Source: Saccoglossus kowalevskii (taxonomy: Eukaryota; Hemichordata; Enteropneusta; Harrimaniidae). From it: DNA of 33,232 bases. Shown here in pieces: positions 23,867-33,232 of the stretch. Both the position numbers and the translations under genes were made by a program. How positions within the stretch are numbered: the stretch's first letter is position 1; each line of letters opens with the position of its first letter. The notes under the pieces are model-generated. The model ran no database searches. It worked only from the letters and a program-made list of their open reading frames with translations, and was not told the DNA's origin. The stretch spans positions 1 through 33,232 of the forward strand of contig NW_003156570.1 of NCBI RefSeq assembly GCF_000003605.2, in the 5' to 3' direction.

Positions 23867-24821
23867 GAAAACATAATCCTAATTGTATATTTGAAATAAA
23901 ATGTATATTTAATTATAATAATATACTCTATCGAACATTGTATATTGGCAAATGTAAATTATTGTCAAAAATTATTCAAATATTACGATTCGGATATGTG
24001 ATTAAATATGCCACATGACGCAGTAGTCAAAACCATGTTCAGATTGTTGTAAATACTTGGATATAATATTCCTTAAGATGTGTATCCAGTAAGATCATAC
24101 TTTTAGGGATCATTTCTATAGTATGTATCACGATTCCATCATTGAAAAGTGACGAGAAACGCAAACCATAATGATGAGTTACAGTGTTCTCTTCTGAGCG
24201 TGAAAACGACATATATTGTTGTTTCTATTGCAACTGATATTGGTCATTGATGAACGTTCCATTCCAAGTAATTGTCCATGGAGAGAGTGAACACATTCAG
24301 AGTGGTTTCCCTTTTTTCTGTTAAATCAAAATAAACCACCATCAAAATGTCATACTATTGTTGTGTGTGTGATTAATCTGGAGGGGCACTTATAATCCTA
24401 TTTTGACCGGAGTTTTGGGCTTTAGGTTAGAGTTGGTTTTAGGGTTTGGTTGTTTTGTAATTTTTCATGAATTATTCAATACCTCTTGACACAGAAATTA
24501 TACTTCTGATACCTTATTATTTATATTCGCGATAATTATTCATGAGAAAATCTTAAAGCGTACGATTCATCGTTTGCTATTTATGAAAGCTAACACCTAT
24601 TTAGCATTGTGCACTTGTAATTTTCCCATTATTGATTTTTTCAGTTTTAGAGCTTTTATTCATGGTATGATTAGGAAACACTCACTCAAAAGGTTTGGGT
24701 ATCGGATATGACGTCACACTTTTCGTCGGAGACTTCTCAGACCAAAAACTGTGGCATTATATTCGAACACTTTCTCCTGGTGTTTCACGTCAATAATTTA
24801 AATCGTATTCAGTGAGAGGGA
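23867..24821 (+). repeat. Monomer 26, class B with class A traits, 955 bp
   Basis: It has ATACTCTATCG and TATATTTAAT (B) but is preceded by GGGT and reads GATTCGGATATG (A). It carries TATATTTGAAATAAAATG, GTCAAAAATTATTC and CCACATGACGCAGTAGTC. A perfect TGACGTCA is at 24709-24716. Confidence 0.95.
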
Positions 24822-25838
24822 GAAAACATAATCCTAATTGTATATTCGAAATCAAATGTATATTTAATTATAATAATATACTCTATCGAACATTGTATAT
24901 TGGCAAATGTAAATTATTGTCAGAAATTATTCAAATATTACGATTGGGATATGTGATTAAATATGCCACATGATGCAGTAGTCAAAACTATGTTCAAATT
25001 GTTGTAAATACTTTGATATAATATTCCTTAAGATGTGTATTCAGTAAGATCATACTTTTAGGGATCATTTCTATAGTATGTATCACGATTCCATCACTGA
25101 AAAGTGACGAGAAACGCAAACCATAATGATGAGTTACAGTGTTCTCTTCTGAGCGTGTAAACGACCTCTATTGTTGTTTCTATTGCAACTGATGTTGGTC
25201 ATTGATGAACGTTCCATTCCAAGCAATTGTCCATGGAGGAAGTGAACACATTCAGAGTGGTTTCCCTTTTTTTCTGTAAAATCAAAATAAACCACCATCA
25301 TAATGTCATACTATTCTATTGTGTGTGATTAATCTGGAGGGGCACTTATAATCCTATTTTGGCCGGAGTTTTGGGGTTTAGGTTAGAGTTGTTTTTAGGG
25401 TTTTGTTGTTGTGTAATTTTTCATGAATTATTCAATACCTCTTGACACAGAAATTATACTTCTGATACCTTATTATTTATATTCGCGATAATTATTCATG
25501 AGAAAATCTTAAAGCGTACGATTCATCGTTATACTTCTGATACCTTATTATCTATATTCCCGATAATTATTCATGAGAAAATCTTAAAGCGTACGATTCA
25601 TCGTTTGCTATTTATGAAAGCTAACACGTATTTGTAATTTACCCATTTTTAAATTTTTCAATTTTAGAGTTTTTATTCCTGTTATGATTAGGAAACACTT
25701 ATTCAAAAGGCTTGGGCGTCGGATATAACGTCACACTTTTCGTCGGTGACTTCTCAGACCAAAAACTGTGGCATTATATTCGAACACTTTCTCTTGGTGT
25801 TTCACGTCAATAATTTAAATCGTATTCAGTGAGAGGGA
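24822..25838 (+). repeat. Monomer 27, class B, 1017 bp (same duplication as monomer 8)
   Basis: It has the same length as copy 8, and the same 75-bp duplication and downstream ~14-bp loss, but its 5' half (TATATTCG, GATTGGGATATG, GCAGTAGTC) differs. Only the 3' half and the following unit are therefore shared with the 8-9 segment. Confidence 0.97.
25456..25605 (+). repeat. 75-bp tandem duplication inside monomer 27
   Basis: The two 75-bp copies are 25456-25530 and 25531-25605. They lie exactly 18,142 bp downstream of the equivalent duplication at 7314-7463, share its end points and share TTCCCGATAA in the second copy. Common descent is far likelier than two independent events. Confidence 0.95.
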
Positions 25839-26797
25839 GAAAACATAATCCTAATTGTATTTTCGAAATCAAATGTATATTTAATTATAATAATATACTC
25901 TATCGAACATTGTATATTGGCAAATGTAAATTATTGTCAGAAATTATTCAAACATTACGATTGGCAATTGTGATTAAATATGCCACATGATGCAGTGGTC
26001 AAAACCATGTTCAGATTGTTGTAAATACTTGTATATAATATTCCTTAAGATGTGTATCCAGTAAAATCATACTTTTAGGGATCATTTCTATAGTATGTAT
26101 CACGATTCCATCACTGAAAAGTGACGAGAAACGCAAACCATAATGATGAGTTACAGTGTTCTCTTCTGAGCGTGAAAACGACCTATATTGTTGTTTCTAT
26201 TGCAACTGATGTTGGTCAGTGATGAACGTTCCATTCCAAGCAATTGTCCATGGAGGAAGTGAACACATTCAGAGTGGTTTCCCTTTTTTCTGTTAAATCA
26301 AAATAAACCACCATCAATAATGTCATACTATTCTATTGTGTGTGACTAATCTGGAGGTGCACTTTTCATCCTATTTTGGCCGGAGTTTTGGGGTTTAGGT
26401 TAGAGTTGGTTTTAGGGTTTGGTTGTTTTGTAATTTTTCATGAATTATTCAATACCTCTTGACACAGAAATTATACTTCTGATACCCTATTATTTATATT
26501 CGCGATAATTATTCATGAGAAAATCTTAAAGCGTACGATTCATCGTTTGCTATTTATGAAAGCTAACACGTATTTAGCATTGTGCACTTGTAATTTTCCT
26601 ATTATTGATTTTTTCAATTTTAGAGTTTTTATTCCTGGTATGATTAGGAAACACTCACTCAAAAGGCTTGGGTATCGGATATGACGTCACACTTTTCGTC
26701 GGAGACTTCTCAGACCAAAAACTGGGCATTATATTCGAACACTTTCTCCTGGTGTTTCACGTCAATAATTTAAATCGTATTCATTCAGTGAGATGGA
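25839..26797 (+). repeat. Monomer 28, class B 5' / class A 3' mosaic, 959 bp
   Basis: The 5' part (TGTATTTTCG, GATTGGCAATTG, CTTGTATATAATATT) equals copy 9. The middle (CATCAATAATG, CACTTTTCATCC) resembles copies 12 and 15. It has a 1-bp loss (AAACTGGGCATT) at about 26724, a 4-bp gain (TATTCATTCAGTG) at about 26780, and TGACGTCA at 26682-26689. The two indels together keep an open frame of 93 codons (26668-26949), which begins at TTG and is not credible as a gene. Confidence 0.96.
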
Positions 26798-27755
26798 GAA
26801 AATATAATCCTAATTGTATTTTCGAAATCAAATGTATATTTAATTATAATAATATACTCTATCGAACATTGTATATTGGCAAATGTAAATTATTGTCAGA
26901 AATTATTCAAATATTACGATTGGGATATGTGGTTAAATATTCCACATGATGCAGTGGTCAAAACCATGTTCAGATTGTTGTAAATACTTGTATATAATAT
27001 TCCTTAAGATGTGTATCCAGTAAGATCATACTTTTAGGGATCATTTCTATAGTATGTATCACGATTCCATCACTGAAAACTGACGAGAAACGCAAACCAT
27101 AATGATGAGTTACAGTGTTCTCTTCTGAGTGTGAAAACGACCTCTATTGTTGTTTCTATTGCAACTGATTTTGGTCATTGATGAACGTTCCATTCCAAGT
27201 AATTGTCCATGGAGGAAGTGAACACATTCAGAGTGGTTTCCCTTTTTTCTGTTAAATCAAAATAAACCACCATCATAATGTCATACTATTCTATTGTGTG
27301 TGATTAATCTGGAGGGGCACTTATAATCCTATTTTGGCCGGAGTTTTGGGGTTTAGGTTAGAGTTGGTTTTAGGGTTTTGTTGTTTTTTAATTTTTCATG
27401 AATTATTCAATACCTCTTGATACAGAAATTATACTTCTGATACCTTATTATTTATATTCGCGATAATTATTCATGAGAAAATCTTAAAGCGTACGATTCA
27501 TCGTTTGCTATTTGTGAAAGCTAACACGTATTTAGCGTTGTGCACTTGTAATTTTTCCCATTTTTGATTTTTTTTCAGTTTTAGAATTTTTATTCCTGGT
27601 ATGATCAGGAAACACTCACTCAAAAGGCTTGGGTATCGGATATAACGTCACACTTTTCGTCTGAGACTTCTCAGACCAAAAACTGTGGCATTATATTTGA
27701 ACACTTTCTCGTGGTGTTTCACGTCAATAGTTTAAATCGTATTCAGTGAGAGGGT
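26798..27755 (+). repeat. Monomer 29, class B, 958 bp
   Basis: It starts with the altered anchor GAAAATATAATCC after GATG. It has TGTATTTTCG with GATTGGGATATGTGGTT and ATTCCACATG. Its 3' half has TTTGTGAAAG, TAGCGTTGTGC, TTTTAGAATTTTT, GATCAGGAAAC and CGTCTGAGAC, all repeated in the 3' half of copy 32. Confidence 0.96.
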
Positions 27756-28709
27756 GAAAACATAATCCTATTTGTATATCCGAAATCAAATGTATATCTA
27801 ATTATAATAATATACATCGAACATTGTATATTGGCAAATGTAAATTATTGTCAGAAATTATTCAAACATTACGATTCGGATATGTATTTAAATATGCCAC
27901 ATGATGCAGTGGTCAAAACCGTGTTCAGATTGTTGTAAATACTTGGATATAATATTCCTTAAGATGTGTATCTAGTAAGATCATACTTTTAGGGATCATT
28001 TCTATAGTATGTATCTCGATTCCATCACTGAAAAGTGACGAGAAACGCAAACCATAATGATGAGTTACAGTGTTCTCTTCTGAGCGTGAAAACGACCTAT
28101 ATTGTTGTTTCTATTGCAACTGATTTTGGTCATTCATGAACGTTCCATTCCAAGTAATTGTCCATGGAGGAAGTGAACACATTCAGAGTGGTTTCCCTTT
28201 TTTTCTGTTAAATCAAAATAAACCACCATCATAATGTCATACTATTCGTGTGTGTGTGATTAATCTGGAGGGGCACTTTTAATCCTATTTTGGCCGGAGT
28301 TTTGGAGTTTAGGTTAGAGTTGGTTTTAGGGTTTGGTTGTTTTGTAAGTTTTCATGAATTATTCAATACCTCTTGACACAGAAATTATACTTCTGATACC
28401 TTATTATTTATATTCGCGATAATTATTCATGAGAAAATCTTAAAGCGTACGATTCAGCGTTTGCTATTTATGAAAGCTAACACGTATTTAGCATTGTGCA
28501 CTTGTAATTTTCCCATTATTGATTTTTTTCAGTTTTAGAGATTTTATTCCTGGTATGATTAGGAAACACTCACTCAAAAGGCTTGGGTATCAGATATAAC
28601 GTCACACTTTTCGTCGGAGACTTCTCAGACCAAAAACTGTGGCATTATATTCGAACTCTTTCTCCTGGTGTTTCACGTCAATAATTTAAATCGTATTCAG
28701 TGAGAGGGA
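27756..28709 (+). repeat. Monomer 30, class A (TGTATTTAAA subtype), 954 bp
   Basis: It has CCTATTTGTATATCC, GTATCTAGTAAG, TATCTCGATTCC, CATTCATGAACG and GATTCAGCGTTTGC, all shared with copy 33, 2,864 bp downstream. A short GT run lies at 28247-28258. The 3' end (TTTTAGAGATTTTATT, TATCAGATATAAC) is not shared with 33. Confidence 0.96.
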
Positions 28710-29664
28710 GAAAACATAATCCTAATTGTATATTCGAAATCAAATGTATATTTAATTATAATAATATACTCTATCGAACATTGCATATTGGCAAATGTAA
28801 ATTATTGTCAGAAATTATTCAAATATTACGATTGGGATATGTGACTAAATATGCCACATGATGCAGTGGTCAAAACCGTGTTGAGATTATTGTAAATACT
28901 TGGATATAATATTCCTTAAGATGTGTATCGAGTTATATCATACTTTTAGGGATCATTTCTATAGTATGTATCACGATTCCATCACTGAAAAGTGACGAGA
29001 AACGCAAACCATAATGATGAGTTACAGTGTTCTCTTCTGAGCGTGAAAACGACCTATATTGTTGTTTCTATTGCAACTGATTTTGGTCATTGATGAACGT
29101 TCCATTCCAAGTAATTGTCCATGGAGGAAGTGAACACATTCAGAGTGGTTTCCCTTTTTTCTGTTAAATCAAAATAAACCACCATCTTAATGTCATACTA
29201 TTCGTGTGTGTGTGATTAATCTGGAGGGGCACTTTTAATCCTATTTTGGCCGGAGTTTTGGGGTTTAGGTTAGAGTTGGTTTTAGGGTTTGGTTGTTTTG
29301 TAATTTTTCATGAATTATTCAATACCTTTTGACACAGAAATTGTACTTCTGATACCTTATTATTTATATTCGCGATAATTATTCATGAGAAAATCTTAAA
29401 GCGTACGATTCATCGTTTGCTATTTATGAAAGCTAACACGTATTTAGCATTGTGCACTTGTAATTTTCCCATTATTGATTTTTTCAGTTTTCGAGATTTT
29501 ATTCCTGGTATGATTAGGAAACACTCACTCAAAAGGATTGGGTATCGGATATAACGTCACACTTTTCGTCGGAGACTTCTCAGACCACAAACTGTGGCAT
29601 TATATTCGAACACTTTCTCGTGGTGTTTCACGTCAATAGTTTAAATCGTATTCAGTGAGAGGGT
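28710..29664 (+). repeat. Monomer 31, class B 5' part, 955 bp
   Basis: The 5' half is close to copies 5, 6 and 10 (CATTGCATATTGG, GTGACTAAA, CCGTGTTGAG). The 3' end (TTTTCGAGATTTTATT, AAAGGATTGGG, GACCACAAACTG) is shared with copy 33. A GT run lies at 29203-29214. Confidence 0.96.
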
Positions 29665-30619
29665 GAAAACATAATCCTAATTGTATATCCGAAATCAAAT
29701 GTATATCTAATTATAATAATATACATCGAACATTGTATATTGGCAAATATAAATTATTGTCAGAAATTATTCAAACATTACGATTCGGATATGTATTTAA
29801 ATATGCCACATGATACAGTGGTCAAAACCGTGTTCACATTGTTGTAAATACTTGGATATAATATTCCTTAAGATGTGTATCGAGTAAGATCATACTTTTA
29901 GGGATCATTTCTATAGTATGTATCACGATTCCATCACTGAAAAGTGAGGAGAAACGCAAACCATAATGATGAGTTACAGTGTTCTCTTCTGAGCGTGATA
30001 ACGACCTATATTCTTGTTTCTATTGCATCTGATATTGGTCATTGATGAACGTTCCATTCCAAACAATTGTCCATGGAGGAAGTGAACACATTCAGAGTGG
30101 TTTCAATTGTTTTGGGTTAAATCAAAATAAACCACCATCATAATGTCATACTATTCTATTGTGTGTGATTAATCTGGAGGGGCACTTATAATCCTATTTT
30201 GGCCGGAGTTTTGGGGTTTAGGTTAGAGTTGGTTTTAGGGTTTTGTTGTTTTTTAATTTTTCATGAATTATTCAATACCTCTTGATACAGAAATTATACT
30301 TCTGATACCTTATTATTTATATTCGCGATAATTATTCATGAGAAAATCTTAAAGCGTACGATTCATCGTTTGCTATTTGTGAAAGCTAACACGTATTTAG
30401 CGTTGTGCACTTGTAATTTTTCCCATTTTTGATTTTTTTCAGTTTTAGAATTTTTATTCCTGATATGATCAGGAAACACTCACTCAAAAGGCTTGGGTAT
30501 CGGATATAACGTCACACTTTTCGTCTGAGACTTCTCAGACCAAAAACTGTGGCATTATATTTGAACACTTTCTCGTGGTGTTTCACGTCAATAGTTTAAA
30601 TCGTATTCAGTGAGAGGGT
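29665..30619 (+). repeat. Monomer 32, class A mosaic, 955 bp
   Basis: The 5' half (AAATATAAATT, GATACAGTGG, GTTCACATTG) is shared with copy 34. The middle has private GTGAGGAG, GTGATAACG and TTTCAATTGTTTTGGG. From about 30117 on it follows the 3' half of copy 29. Confidence 0.96.
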
Positions 30620-31572
30620 GAAAACATAATCCTATTTGTATATCCGAAATCAAATGTATATCTAATTATAATAATATACATCGAACATTGTATATTGGCA
30701 AATGTAAATTATTGTCAGAAATTATTCAAACATTACGATTCGGATATGTATTTAAATATGCCACATGATGCAGTGGTCAAAACCGTGTTCAGATTGTTGT
30801 AAATACTTGGATATAATATTCCTTAAGATGTGTATCTAGTAAGATCATACTTTTAGGGATCATTTCTATAGTATGTATCTCGATTCCATCACTGAAAAGT
30901 GACGAGAAACGCAAACCATAATGATGAGTTACAGTGTTCTCTTCTGAGCGTGAAAACGACCTATATTGTTGTTTCTATTGCAACTGATTTTGGTCATTCA
31001 TGAACGTTCCATTCCAAGTAATTGTCCATGGAGGAAGTGAACACATTCAGAGTGGTTTCCCTTTTTTTCTGTTAAATCAAAATAAACCACCATCATAATG
31101 TCATACTATTCGTGTGTGTGTGATTAATCTGGAGGGGCACTTTTAATCCTATTTTGGCCGGAGTTTTGGAGTTTAGGTTAGAGTTGGTTTTAGGGTTTGG
31201 TTGTTTTGTAATTTTTCATGAATTATTCAATACCTCTTGACACAGAAATTATACTTCTGATACCTTATTATTTATATTCGCGATAATTATTCATGAGAAA
31301 ATCTTAAAGCGTACGATTCAGCGTTTGCTATTTATGAAAGCTAACACGTATTTAGCATTGTGCACTTGTAATTTTCCCATTATTGATTTTTTCAGTTTTC
31401 GAGATTTTATTCCTGGTATGATTAGGAAACACTCACTCAAAAGGATTGGGTATCGGATATAACGTCACACTTTTCGTCGGAGACTTCTCAGACCACAAAC
31501 TGTGGCATTATATTCGAACACTTTCTCGTGGTGTTTCACGTCAATAGTTTAAATCGTATTCAGTGAGAGGGT
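30620..31572 (+). repeat. Monomer 33, copy 30 joined to copy 31 3' end, 953 bp
   Basis: It follows copy 30 to about 31386 (including GATTCAGCGTTTGC) and then copy 31 (TTTTCGAGATT, AAAGGATTGGG, GACCACAAACTG). A GT run is at 31111-31122. The switch skips exactly one unit relative to the 30-31-32 order. Confidence 0.96.
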
Positions 31573-32525
31573 GAAAACATAATCCTAATTGTATATCCGA
31601 AATCAAATGTATATCTAATTATAATAATATACATCGAACATTGTATATTGGCAAATATAAATTATTGTCAGAAATTATTCAAACATTACGATTCGGATAT
31701 GTATTTAAATATGCCACATGATACAGTGGTCAAAACCGTGTTCACATTGTTGTAAATACTTGGATATAATATTCCTTAAGATGTGTATCGAGTAAGATCA
31801 TACTTTTAGGGATCATTTCTATAGTATGTATCACGATTCCATCACTGAAAAGTGACGAGAAACGCAAACCATAATGATGAGTTACAGTGTTCTCTTCTGA
31901 GCGTGAAAACGACCTATATTGTTGTTTCTATTGCAACTGATTTTGGTCATTGATGAACGTTCCATTCCAAGTAATTGTCCATGGAGGAAGTGAACACATT
32001 CAGAGTGGTTTCCCTTTTTTCTGTTAAATCAAAATAAACCACCATCATAATGTCATACTATTCGTGTGTGTGTGATTAATCTGGAGGGGCACTTTTAATC
32101 CTATTTTGGCCGGAGTTTTGGAGTTTAGGGTTAGAGTTGGTTTTAGGGTTTGGTTGTTTTGTAATTTTTCATGAATTATTCAATACCTCTTGACACAGAA
32201 ATTATACTTCTGATACCTTATTATTTATATTCGCGATAATTATTCATGAGAAAATCTTAAAGCGTACGATTCATCGTTTGCTATTTATGAAAGTTAACAC
32301 GTATTTAGCATTGTGCACTTGTAATTTTCCCATTATTGATTTTTTTAGTTTTAGAGATTTTATTCCTGATATGATTAGGAAACACTCACTCAAAAGGATT
32401 GGGTATCAGATATAACGTCACACTTTTCGTCGGAGACTTCTCAGACCAAAAACTGTGGCATTATATTCGAACACTTTCTCGTGGTGTTTCACGTCAATAG
32501 TTTAAATCGTATTCAGTGAGAGCGT
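31573..32525 (+). repeat. Monomer 34, class A, copy 32-like 5' part, 953 bp
   Basis: The 5' part matches copy 32 (AAATATAAATT, GATACAGTGG, GTTCACATTG). The rest has GTGTGTGTGTG (32063-32074) and GGAGTTTAGGGTTAGAG, close to copies 30 and 33, with private AAAGTTAACACG. Confidence 0.96.
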
Positions 32526-33232
32526 GAAAACATAATCCTAATTGTATATCCGAAATCAAATGTATATCTAATTATAATAATATACTCTATCGAACATTGT
32601 ATATTGGCAAATGTAAATTATTGTCACAAATTATTCAAACATTACGATTCGGTTATGTATTTAAATATGCCACATGATGCAGTGGTCAAAGCCGTGTTCA
32701 GATTGTTGTAAATACTTGGATATAATATTCCTTAAGATGTGTATCTAGTAAGATCATACTTTTAGGGATCATTTCTATAGTATGTATCACGATTCCATCA
32801 CTGAAAAGTGACGAGAAACGCAAACCATAATGATGAGTTACAGTGTTCTCTTCTGCGCGTGAAAACGACCTATATTTGTGTTTCTATGGCAACTGATGTT
32901 GGTCATTGATGAACGTTCCATTACAAACAATTGTCCATGGAGGAAGTGAACACATTCAGAGTGGTTTCCCCTTTTTTCTGTTAAATCAAAATTAACCACC
33001 ATCATAATGTCATACTTTTCTATTGTGAGTGATTAATCTGGAGGGGCACTTTTAATCCTATTTTGGCCGGAGTTTTGGATTTCAGGTTAGAGTTGGTTTT
33101 AGGCTTTGGTTGTTTTGTAATTTATCATGAATTATTCAATACCTCTTGACACAGAAATTATACTTCTGATACCTTATTATTTATATTCGCGATAAATATT
33201 CATGAGAAAATCTTAAAGCGTACGATTCATTG
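32526..33232 (+). repeat. Monomer 35, partial (707 bp), cut by the window edge
   Basis: It is mixed class: TATATCCG and TGTATTTAAA (A) with ATACTCTATCG (B). Private changes are numerous (GTCACAAATT, TTCGGTTATG, AAAGCCGTG, TTCTGCGCGTG, CTATGGCAACTG, AAATTAACCACC, TTTATCATGAATT, GATAAATATTC), more than in most copies. The array evidently continues to the right. Confidence 0.95.

Larger units (their letters stand above)
1..33232. repeat. Satellite array, ~953-bp monomer, 34 full copies plus partial ends
   Basis: The anchor GAAAACATAATCCTA recurs 35 times (slightly altered in copy 29) at a spacing of mostly 951-959 bp, and sequence between anchors aligns end to end by eye. All copies are in the same orientation and directly abut. 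Bases 1-5 are the tail of a preceding copy, so the array continues beyond the left edge, and the last copy is cut by the right edge. The sequence is A+T-rich with a few fixed G-rich and CpG-containing segments. No gene, RNA gene or inserted mobile element interrupts it. The monomer is far longer than alpha-satellite-like ~170-bp units and I do not recognise the family. A role in centromeric, pericentromeric or subtelomeric heterochromatin is inference from the array form only. Confidence 0.98.

Noticed and set aside
26668-26949. 93-codon open frame in monomers 28/29
   Set aside because: It starts at TTG and stays open through a compensating 1-bp loss and 4-bp gain unique to this copy. It is not supported as a gene.
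1-33232. CENP-B box
   Set aside because: No match to TTCGNNNNANNCGGG was seen. TTCG occurs in several places (GATTCGGATATG, TTTTCGTCGGAG, ATTCGAACAC), but the rest of the motif is absent.
1-33232. RNA polymerase III promoter or tRNA/5S-derived unit
   Set aside because: GGTCAAAAC and nearby sequence only loosely resemble a B box, and no correctly spaced A box or cloverleaf was found.
1-33232. Shorter internal subrepeats making up the 953-bp unit
   Set aside because: Motifs such as GAAATTATTCAA/GAATTATTCAA and TTCAGTAAG/TTCAGTGAG recur within a unit, but flanking sequence does not align. In A+T-rich DNA such short matches are expected.
1-33232. CRISPR array or bacterial operon
   Set aside because: The repeat is ~953 bp with no short-repeat/variable-spacer structure, and there are no ribosome-binding sites or long open frames.

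Overview
The window is a single uninterrupted head-to-tail satellite DNA array. A unit of about 953 bp is repeated 34 full times, followed by a 707-bp partial copy. If each unit is taken to start at its conserved GAAAACATAATCCTA, the first starts at base 6 and the last at 32526. All copies point the same way. There is no unique DNA between them, no transposon insertion, no rRNA or tRNA gene, no CRISPR array and no convincing protein gene. The DNA is strongly A+T-rich, roughly two thirds by eye. A long-monomer, A+T-rich array of tens of kilobases with mosaic copies is typical of eukaryotic centromeric, pericentromeric or subtelomeric heterochromatin. I do not recognise the family and cannot name the organism. 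Many differences between copies are C-to-T or G-to-A changes at CpG, which hints at a genome that methylates CpG.

Layout. Two main sequence classes alternate in blocks. Class A has TATATCCG near the 5' end, ATACATCG, and GGGT before GAAAAC. Class B has TATATTCG or TATTTTCG, ATACTCTATCG, and usually GGGA before GAAAAC. Copies 1-4 (6-3811) are A, 5-10 (3812-9607) are B, 11-25 (9608-23866) are A, 26-29 (23867-27755) are B, 30 is A, 31 is B, 32-34 are A, and partial copy 35 is mixed. Most copies are 951-959 bp. Exceptions are copies 8 and 27 (1017 bp each, sharing a 75-bp internal tandem duplication and a nearby deletion of about 14 bp), copies 23 and 24 (931 and 932 bp, sharing a 23-bp loss in a G-rich tract) and copy 2 (941 bp, a 12-bp loss in the same tract).

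History written in the array. Shared private variants show repeated local and long-range duplication. Copies 5 and 6 differ by one base by eye. Copies 7 and 8 are identical by eye for their first 545 bp. Copies 16 and 19 are duplicates three units apart. Copies 8-9 and 27-28 are duplicates 18,142 bp apart. Copies 1-2 and 17-18 are related 16 units apart. The stretch from mid-29 to 31 was re-copied as mid-32 to 33, with a jump that skips one unit. Several copies (12, 14, 15, 20, 28, 33) are mosaics whose 5' and 3' parts match different relatives, as unequal crossing over or gene conversion would produce.

Coding potential. Short open frames occur on both strands, but they are opened or closed by single private variants from copy to copy and do not behave as genes. 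The one frame worth noting crosses the unit boundary: at 14220-14672 it runs about 150 codons with a single internal stop. It could be the relic of a coding ancestor, or chance.
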